In this document: piece after piece, positions 8,960-14,623 of the stretch
Numbering within the stretch: the first letter of the stretch is position 1
Layout: every line of letters starts with the position of its first letter
Assembly (NCBI GenBank): GCA_002422685.1
Contig: DITC01000043.1
Location: forward strand, 1 to 14,623
Direction: 5' to 3'
From: Thauera sp. UBA6194
Lineage (GTDB): Bacteria; Pseudomonadota; Gammaproteobacteria; Burkholderiales; Rhodocyclaceae
DNA: 14,623 nt
Notes under the pieces: generated by a model
The model's input: the letters and a program-made list of their open reading frames with translations, nothing else
What the model was told of the DNA's origin: nothing
Databases searched by the model: none
Position numbers and translations under genes: made by a program

Positions 8960-11041
8960 ATGAACAAGCTTTTCAAACGCCTGCCGCTCGCCGTCGCCGT
9001 CTCCATGGCGATCCCGGCGCTCGCCCAGGCCCAGGAAACCCGCCTCGACAGCGTGGTCGTCACCGCGCCCGCCATGCAGGCACCGCTCACCGTCACCACC
9101 GACCCCAAGGCCCCGCGCCAGCCGCTGCCCGCGCACGATGGCGCGGACCTGCTCAAGAGCGTCCCCGGCTTCTCGGTCATCCGCAAGGGTGGCGCCGATG
9201 GTGACCCCGTGTTCCGCGGCATGTCGGGCTCGCGCCTGAGCATCCTGCAGGACGGCCAAGAAGTGCACGGTGGCTGTGGTGGCCGCATGGACCCGCCCAC
9301 GGCCTACATCTACCCCGAATCCTATGACCGCGTGACCGTGCTCAAGGGCCCACAAACCGTGCTTTACAGCGCAGGCAGCTCCGCCGCCGTGGTGCTCTTC
9401 GAGCGCGACATCGAGCGCATGATGGAGCCCGGCTGGAGCATGAACGGCAGCCTCACCTTCGGCAGCTGGGGCCGCAACGACCAGGTCTTCGACGCCAAGG
9501 CAGGTAACCCCGACTTCTACGCCCGCGTCGGCGCCACCCGTTCCGATAGCGACAACTACGAGGACGGCGACGGCAAGGAAGTGCACTCCTTCTACACCCG
9601 CTGGAGCACCAACGGCGCGCTGGGCTGGACGCCGGACGACAACACCCAGCTCGAGCTCAACTTCGGCCGCAGCGACGGCGAGGCCGCCTACGCCGACCGT
9701 GGCATGGACGGTACCAAGTTCGAGCGCGAACACGTGGGCGTGAAGTTCGACAAGCGCAACATCTCGCCGCTGGTGCAGCGCATCGAGGCCAATATCTATT
9801 ACAGCTACATCGACCATGTGATGGATAACTTCAGCCTGCGGGACAAGCCGACGGCAGCGCAGTATTCGGTGAACAACCCGGATCGAGAGACCAAGGGCGC
9901 GCGTTTCGTCGCAACCCTGACGCCCGCCGAGCAGTGGATGTTCAAGGTCGGCGCAGACCACAAGGATGATCTGCACACGCTCCGTGCTCTCCAGGGCGCC
10001 ACGCCGCCTGACTATTCGAGCGTCTCGCGCGCGAAGGATCTCGGCTTCGAGCGTTACGGCTTGTTTGGAGAGGGGACCTATTCGTTCGACGAGATGCGTC
10101 GGGTGGTGGCGGGTCTTCGTTTCGACCAGCACGAGGCGCAAGACTACCGCAAGATGCTCAAAATAGATGTCAATGGCAACCAGCTTGCCCTTGCTCCGAA
10201 CCCGTTTGCCAACGAGACCCGCGAAGAAAACCTGAAGAGCGGTTTCCTGCGCTACGAGCAGGATTACGCCGCGGGTGCCGGCACCTGGTATGCGGGTCTG
10301 GGGTATGTCGAGCGCTTCCCCGATTTCTGGGAGCTGATGCGCGCCACCCCGCTCATCGACTATCCAGACAGCGTTGCGGATGCTCGCAATTTCGAAAATC
10401 TCGACTACGAGCGGACCACACAGCTCGACCTGGGTGCCAACTGGGCGGTCGGCAACGTGAGTGCTTCACTCTCCGGTTTCTACAGCAAGGTAAAAGACTA
10501 CAACCTGCTGCGCTGGGGCACGGTTGGAATGACCGCTGTCGCACAGGTCCGCAACGTCGACGCCACGGTCTACGGCGCCGAGGCCGATGCAACCTGGCGC
10601 TTCGCCCCGAACTGGAGCGCCACCGGCACCCTCGCCTGGGTGCACGGCAAGAACGACACCGACGGCAAGGCGCTTGCCCAGCAGCCGCCGCTTGAGGGGC
10701 GTGTCGCGGTCGAGTACAACGACGGCACCTTCTCGTATGGCGGCCTGCTGCGCCTGGTGGCCAAGCAGGACCGTGTCGATGTGGGTTCCGGCAGCATCGT
10801 GGCGGGCGGCAGGGACATTGGCCCGAGCTCGGGCTTCGCGACCCTCGCGCTCAACGCCGGCTGGCGCCCGAACAAGGCAACGCTGCTCACCGTGGGGGTG
10901 GATAACGTCTTCGATCGCACCTACAGCGAGCACCTGTCGCAGGGCAGTGCGCAGATCTCGGGCTACGAGGCTGTCAATAACGAGATCATCAACGAGCCCG
11001 GCCGTACTTTCTGGCTCAAGGCTCAGATTGCACTTGACTGA
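8960..11041 (+). CDS. TonB-dependent copper receptor (OprC/NosA type)
   Basis: The 693-residue outer-membrane protein has a signal peptide (1-24, ending ALAQA), a TonB box (LDSVVVTAP, 29-37), a plug domain and a 22-strand barrel typical of TonB receptors. The plug carries GGCGGRMDPPTAYIYPESYD, the signature of the OprC copper receptors. Cys106 and Met110 correspond to the C-x3-M copper ligands known from Pseudomonas OprC. The family imports copper across the outer membrane using TonB energy, and NosA supplies nitrous oxide reductase. Start: ATG 8960 has AGGA with a 7-base spacer. The C-terminus is ...FWLKAQIALD, without the usual terminal Phe. From about 9780 to 10560 the third codon positions look less G/C-biased than the flanks. 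It follows PCu(A)C by 137 bp. Confidence 0.93.
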   Translation: MNKLFKRLPLAVAVSMAIPALAQAQETRLDSVVVTAPAMQAPLTVTTDPKAPRQPLPAHDGADLLKSVPGFSVIRKGGADGDPVFRGMSGSRLSILQDGQEVHGGCGGRMDPPTAYIYPESYDRVTVLKGPQTVLYSAGSSAAVVLFERDIERMMEPGWSMNGSLTFGSWGRNDQVFDAKAGNPDFYARVGATRSDSDNYEDGDGKEVHSFYTRWSTNGALGWTPDDNTQLELNFGRSDGEAAYADRGMDGTKFEREHVGVKFDKRNISPLVQRIEANIYYSYIDHVMDNFSLRDKPTAAQYSVNNPDRETKGARFVATLTPAEQWMFKVGADHKDDLHTLRALQGATPPDYSSVSRAKDLGFERYGLFGEGTYSFDEMRRVVAGLRFDQHEAQDYRKMLKIDVNGNQLALAPNPFANETREENLKSGFLRYEQDYAAGAGTWYAGLGYVERFPDFWELMRATPLIDYPDSVADARNFENLDYERTTQLDLGANWAVGNVSASLSGFYSKVKDYNLLRWGTVGMTAVAQVRNVDATVYGAEADATWRFAPNWSATGTLAWVHGKNDTDGKALAQQPPLEGRVAVEYNDGTFSYGGLLRLVAKQDRVDVGSGSIVAGGRDIGPSSGFATLALNAGWRPNKATLLTVGVDNVFDRTYSEHLSQGSAQISGYEAVNNEIINEPGRTFWLKAQIALD

Positions 11042-11050
11042 CGTGTGCCG

Positions 11051-11068
11051 CCGCGGCTGAGGCCGCGG
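11051..11068 (+). other. strong GC hairpin behind the first receptor
   Basis: CCGCGGC (11051-11057) pairs with GCCGCGG (11062-11068) over 7 bp with a TGAG loop, 10 bases after the receptor stop. It is followed by a G-rich run, not Ts, so it is at most a factor-dependent or mRNA-stabilising structure. A second small hairpin GCGGC-TCT-GCCGC lies at 11089-11101. Confidence 0.45.
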
Positions 11069-11148
11069 GGGCGGGCATGCGCGAGGGGGCGGCTCTGCCG
11101 CAACGCGTATGTTCGCCCCAAGGGCATATCGTCCCGGAGGGGAACGGG

Positions 11149-12018
11149 ATGAATACCGGATTGAAACGCGCTTACGAGCTCGGCCAGTGCGACTGCGTGT
11201 CGTGCGTGACCAGCAAGACAGCTTCCTGCGGCACACTCGCCGCACTCATCTCGGCAGCCGGTTCGGTGCCGTTCAAATCTTATGTCTTCGAGGCCGGCGC
11301 CACGCTGATGGAGCGCGGGGCCGCGATCGGCGGCGTGCACTTCATCGTGTCGGGCGCCGTCAAGCTGGTGTGCGAGGACTTCGTCGGTAACGAGCGCATC
11401 GTGCGCATCGTCCAGGACGGTGGCGTCATCGGGCTGGATGCGATGACCGACACGCTGAGCCCATACTCCGCGGTCGCCCTCGACGAGGTGCGCACCTGCT
11501 GGATCGACGCACGCCGCCTGGGTGAGAGCCTGCAGCGCGAGCCTGCGCTGCATCTGTTGCTGCTGCGTCAGATGAGCGCGGCCCTGCACGAGGCGGAGTC
11601 CTGGATTTCGGACCTCGCCAGCGGCACCGTGCCGGCGCGCGTTCGCCTCGCGCGCCTGCTGCTGCGCTTGCGCCTCGGCAACGACGATCGTGTGCGGCGC
11701 CTGAACCTTACCGATGTCGGCGCGATTCTCGGCCAGACACCCGAGACCGTGTGTCGCGCGCTGAAAACGCTGACGCGCGACGAGGTCCTGGTGCCGCAGG
11801 GCGGCGGGGTCGGCCAGCGCTTCTACCTTGCCGACATCAAGGCGCTCGAGCTGATTGCGCGCGATGGCGTGCCCGAGGTGTCGCCCAAGCCCGCACATGT
11901 GTCGCCCTGTGCATCGCCGTCGGGCAAGCGTTGCCCCAAGTGCATGAGCTGCGACCGGCAGCCGAGCGCGGCGTGCATGGCCCAGGCTCAGATCGAGCTC
12001 GCGTCGCAAGCAGCTTAG
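11149..12018 (+). CDS. FNR-like Crp/Fnr-family regulator with Cys-rich C-terminal tail
   Basis: The 289-residue protein has an N-terminal cysteine group, a cyclic-nucleotide-type beta-roll (about 40-125), a dimer helix (about 130-160) and a Crp-type helix-turn-helix (LNLTDVGAILGQTPETVCRAL, about 185-205). By alignment from memory, Cys16, Cys19, Cys27 and Cys117 (VRTCWID) match the four [4Fe-4S] ligands of E. coli FNR, with C-x2-C-x7-C spacing. An oxygen- or NO-sensing activator is therefore inferred. The FNR recognition pattern E-x-x-S-R is E199-T-V-C202-R203 here. Beyond the DNA-binding domain is a roughly 45-residue tail with Cys254, Cys262, Cys265, Cys268 and Cys276 (CPKCMSC), unusual for FNR. 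Start: ATG 11149 has GGAGG with an 8-base spacer, which is better than the in-frame ATG at 11077. No FNR box is visible in the flanking gaps. Confidence 0.9.
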   Translation: MNTGLKRAYELGQCDCVSCVTSKTASCGTLAALISAAGSVPFKSYVFEAGATLMERGAAIGGVHFIVSGAVKLVCEDFVGNERIVRIVQDGGVIGLDAMTDTLSPYSAVALDEVRTCWIDARRLGESLQREPALHLLLLRQMSAALHEAESWISDLASGTVPARVRLARLLLRLRLGNDDRVRRLNLTDVGAILGQTPETVCRALKTLTRDEVLVPQGGGVGQRFYLADIKALELIARDGVPEVSPKPAHVSPCASPSGKRCPKCMSCDRQPSAACMAQAQIELASQAA

Positions 12019-12105
12019 AAAAGTCCGAACTGCCCCTTGATGGAGGCGTGCCCCGGGCGGCCGCGCGCGCGAAATTGCGCCCGCCCGCGCTGCGCTGCGT
12101 CCAGC

Positions 12106-12135
12106 CGGCGGCTCGGCGCCGTCGTTTCAGTTTTT
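12106..12135 (+). terminator. weak terminator-like hairpin behind the FNR-like gene
   Basis: CGGCG (12106-12110) pairs with CGCCG (12117-12121), followed by TCGTTTCAGTTTTT. The stem is short and the T run interrupted. The whole 155-bp gap (12019-12173) is otherwise very GC-rich at first and AT-rich near the ribosome site. Confidence 0.25.
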
Positions 12136-12173
12136 GTAGTAGCCATGTCAATAAAACTCAAAAGGAAAGTCGC

Positions 12174-14462
12174 ATGAACAGAACCATCAAACGTCTGCCG
12201 CTTGCCGTGGCGGTGTCCATGGCGCTGCCCGTACTGGCGCAGGCACAGGAGACGAAACTGGAAAGTGTGGTCGTGACTGCACCTGAAGCCGCCTCCACGG
12301 TCAGCGGGGCGGTCGTGCCCCGGGCTGCGCTGCAGTCGCTGAAGCCTGCGACCAGCGACGCCGCCTCACTGCTGCGCGATGTGCCGGGGGTCAGCCTGTA
12401 TGGCTCGGGTGGGGTGTCGAGCCTGCCGTCGATTCGCGGCCTGGCCGATGACCGCATCCGCATCAAGGTCGACGGCATGGACCTGATCGCGGCCTGTCCC
12501 AACCACATGAACCCGGCGCTGTCCTACCTCGACCCCTCCAATGTGGGCCTGCTCGAGGTCTATCCGGGCATCTCGCCGGTGAGCGTCGGTGGCGACAGCA
12601 TCGCCGGCACCATCGTCGCCGAATCCAAGGCACCGGTGTTCGCCGAAGCCGGCAAGACGCTGGTGACCGGTGAGGTCGGTGCCTTCTACCGCAGCAACGG
12701 CAACGCGCGCGGCGGCAACCTGGGTGCCACTTTCGCCAGCGACTCGCTCAGCGTCAGCTATTCGGGCTCGACGGCCGAAAGCGACAACTACGAGGCCGCG
12801 CGTGCGTTCAAGAGCTCGGAGGTCACCGGCCGTGAGGGTCACACCCTGCCGCTCGACGAAGTGGGCTCCACTGCCTACAAGAGCCGCAACCACGAGCTCG
12901 GCTTTGCCTTCAAGGGCGGCGATCACCTGTTCGAGGCCAAGGTCGGTCTGCAGGACATTCCCTACGAGCTGTGGCCGAACCAGCGTATGGACATGCTCGA
13001 AAACGATCAGAAGCGCGTGAACCTGCGTTATCAGGGCAAGTACGACTGGGGCAACCTGGAGGCGCGCGCGTACCACGAGAAGGTCGAGCACTTCATGGAC
13101 TTTGGTGCGGACAAGCGGTTCTGGTATGGGGATGCTTCTGGAGGAGCCTCTGCGCTAAATGGTGCTCCTTGTGTACCTGTGACTGACAAAGTCCCGTCGC
13201 TCTGCGCGGCAGGGATGCCGATGAACACCGAGAGCAGGAATACCGGTTTCGCGCTCAAGGGCGACGTCAACCTGTCGGCGACCGATCTCGTTCGCGTGGG
13301 TGCCGAGATCCAGCGCTACCGCCTGGACGACTGGTGGCCGGCGTCGGGTGCAGGGATGGCGCCGGACACCTTCTGGAACATCAATAACGGTGAACGTGAC
13401 CGCAACGCGGTCTTCGCGGAATGGGAAGCGCAGCCGAGTGCGCAATGGACCACGCTGGCGGGCGTGCGCTATGAGCGGGTGAAGACCGATGCAGGGCCGG
13501 TTCAGGCGTACAACAACAAAGCTGCCCCGGCGACAACCCTGGTGCCGGCATTCAATAACGCCAATCGTGAACGTACCGACAACAACTGGGATGTGACGCT
13601 GCTGGCCAAGTACACCGTCGATCCCACCCTCGACGTGGAGCTCGGCTTCGCGCGCAAGGTGCGCTCGCCCAGCCTCTACGAGCGCTATAGCTGGTACAGC
13701 CGCGGCATGGAAATGCTGATGGTGAACTGGTTCGGCGACGGTAACGGCTACATCGGTGACATGAACCTCGAGCCCGAGAAGGCGCACACCGTCTCGGCGA
13801 CCTTCGACTGGCACTCGATCGACCGCAAGTGGGAGCTGAAGGCGACGCCGTTCTACTCGCGGGTCACGGATTACATCGATGCCGTGCGCTGCCCGACCAG
13901 CCTCGGCGGCTCTTGTTTGCCGGCCAATCTGACGGCCACGAACAAGTTCGTCTTCCTGCAACTCGCGAACCAGTCGGCCCGCCTGTACGGTATCGACCTT
14001 TCGGGTCGCATGCCGCTGGCCAGCACGCACTATGGCGAGTTCGGACTGCGTGGGGTGCTCAACTACACCGATGGCAAGAACCGTGACACCGGCGACAATC
14101 TCTACAACATCATGCCGCTCAACGTGAAGCTCACGCTGACGCACCAGCATGGTGGCTGGGACAACGCCCTCGAGTGGTTCGCGGCACAGTCGAAGAACGA
14201 CGTCTCGGCAGTGCGCAACGAGCAGGAGACCTCGGGTTACAACCTGGTCAACCTGCGCACGAGCTACTCCTGGAAGCAGGTGCGCGTCGACTTCGGCGTG
14301 GAGAACGTGTTCGACAAGTTCTACTATCTGCCGCTCGGTGGGGCTTATGTCGGCCAGGGCACGACCATGACGAGCAAGGAAGTCGGCGCGGTCCCGCTGT
14401 GGGGTACGCCGGTTCCGGGCGCGGGCCGCTCGATTTACGCCGGCATCAACTACCAGTTCTGA
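12174..14462 (+). CDS. TonB-dependent receptor, probably copper-related
   Basis: The 762-residue outer-membrane receptor has a signal peptide (1-24), a TonB box (LESVVVTAP, 29-37), a plug (LLRDVPGVSLYGSGGVSSLP, IRGLADDRI) and a barrel ending in the classic terminal Phe (GINYQF). The plug has ACPNHMNPALSY with Cys108, His111 and Met112, at the same place as the C-x3-M copper ligands of the upstream receptor. Copper or a copper complex is therefore the favoured substrate by inference. Cysteine pairs 333/344 and 573/581 likely form disulfides in surface loops, and Met512, Met514 and Met516 form a Met cluster. Start: ATG 12174 has AAGGAAA with a 7-base spacer. Signal peptide and TonB box are nearly the same as in the first receptor. 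A lower-GC patch lies at about 13110-13210. Confidence 0.92.
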   Translation: MNRTIKRLPLAVAVSMALPVLAQAQETKLESVVVTAPEAASTVSGAVVPRAALQSLKPATSDAASLLRDVPGVSLYGSGGVSSLPSIRGLADDRIRIKVDGMDLIAACPNHMNPALSYLDPSNVGLLEVYPGISPVSVGGDSIAGTIVAESKAPVFAEAGKTLVTGEVGAFYRSNGNARGGNLGATFASDSLSVSYSGSTAESDNYEAARAFKSSEVTGREGHTLPLDEVGSTAYKSRNHELGFAFKGGDHLFEAKVGLQDIPYELWPNQRMDMLENDQKRVNLRYQGKYDWGNLEARAYHEKVEHFMDFGADKRFWYGDASGGASALNGAPCVPVTDKVPSLCAAGMPMNTESRNTGFALKGDVNLSATDLVRVGAEIQRYRLDDWWPASGAGMAPDTFWNINNGERDRNAVFAEWEAQPSAQWTTLAGVRYERVKTDAGPVQAYNNKAAPATTLVPAFNNANRERTDNNWDVTLLAKYTVDPTLDVELGFARKVRSPSLYERYSWYSRGMEMLMVNWFGDGNGYIGDMNLEPEKAHTVSATFDWHSIDRKWELKATPFYSRVTDYIDAVRCPTSLGGSCLPANLTATNKFVFLQLANQSARLYGIDLSGRMPLASTHYGEFGLRGVLNYTDGKNRDTGDNLYNIMPLNVKLTLTHQHGGWDNALEWFAAQSKNDVSAVRNEQETSGYNLVNLRTSYSWKQVRVDFGVENVFDKFYYLPLGGAYVGQGTTMTSKEVGAVPLWGTPVPGAGRSIYAGINYQF

Positions 14463-14480
14463 GTCTTTTCTTCAGACGAT

Positions 14481-14513
14481 AAAAAACCCGGTGCCACGGC
14501 ACCGGGTTTTTTT
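14481..14513. terminator. strong bidirectional intrinsic terminator
   Basis: CCCGGTGCC (14487-14495) and GGCACCGGG (14498-14506) form a GC-rich stem, flanked by A6 on the left and T7 on the right. It therefore works on either strand. It lies 18 bases after the receptor stop and 18 bases beyond the lpdA stop, closing both convergent genes. Confidence 0.95.
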
Positions 14514-14531
14514 CGGCCTGCTCGCCCGCGC

Positions 14532-14623
14532 TTACTTCTTGCGCATCGGCGGCAGGTCGGTGCAGCTACCGTGCGCGACTTCGGCCGCCATGCCCACCGT
14601 CTCGCCCAGAGTCGGGTGCGGGT
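14532..14623 (-). CDS. lpdA: dihydrolipoamide dehydrogenase (E3), C-terminal fragment
   Basis: Only the last 29 residues are in the window, the rest lying beyond the right edge. The reading PHPTLGETVGMAAEV then HGSCTDLPPMRKK is the conserved E3 C-terminus. The H-P-T-L-G-E stretch contains the His-Glu catalytic pair of the dimer interface. E3 reoxidises dihydrolipoamide of 2-oxoacid dehydrogenase complexes. Whether it serves pyruvate or 2-oxoglutarate dehydrogenase cannot be told from this end. It converges on the copper locus and shares its terminator. Confidence 0.88.
   Translation of the reverse strand, partial: PHPTLGETVGMAAEVAHGSCTDLPPMRKK

Noticed and set aside
12029..12046. TTGAT before the second receptor as an FNR half-site
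   Set aside because: The opposite half ATCAA is missing at the required spacing.

Overview
The window is GC-rich, uses strongly G/C-ending codons, and reads as the chromosome of a betaproteobacterium. The gene content and protein flavour suggest Rhodocyclales such as Thauera, Azoarcus or Aromatoleum. That placement is inferred from protein resemblance and not tested by search.

Layout. Positions 1-120 hold no gene that I can support. An FAH-family hydrolase of the fumarylpyruvate hydrolase type runs leftward (121-828), divergent from purL (980-4927), the large single-chain FGAM synthase of purine synthesis. After a 118-bp gap with two hairpins come two translationally coupled cyclic-di-GMP genes. 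The first is a DUF3391/HD-GYP protein starting at TTG with its key His replaced by Gln (5046-6371). The second is an EAL phosphodiesterase with a degenerate GGDEF-like N-terminus (6374-7687).

The right half (about 7700-14462) is a copper locus, all on the plus strand. It begins with a small DUF2946 protein ending in the RAPP motif (7763-8176). This is the hallmark of CruR-type upstream ORFs, which sense copper as nascent chains and control the genes behind them. A 199-bp leader follows, with a C-rich, Rho-site-like stretch and then a multi-arm RNA fold closed by an 8-bp helix and followed by seven Ts. Next come a PCu(A)C periplasmic copper chaperone (8376-8822), an OprC/NosA-type TonB-dependent copper receptor (8960-11041), an FNR-like Crp-family regulator with all four expected Fe-S cysteines plus an unusual Cys-rich tail (11149-12018), and a second TonB-dependent receptor (12174-14462). 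The second receptor's plug carries a C-x3-M motif at the same place as the copper ligands of the first. A strong bidirectional terminator (14481-14513) separates the locus from the convergent 3' end of an lpdA gene (14532 to the edge).

Working model (inference): copper enters through the two outer-membrane receptors and is carried in the periplasm by PCu(A)C. Expression of the first part is tuned by copper through the DUF2946 uORF and the leader RNA. The FNR-like protein may tie the locus to oxygen or redox state, as would suit a denitrifier that needs copper for nitrous oxide reductase or cytochrome oxidase. No nos or cox gene lies in the window to confirm this.
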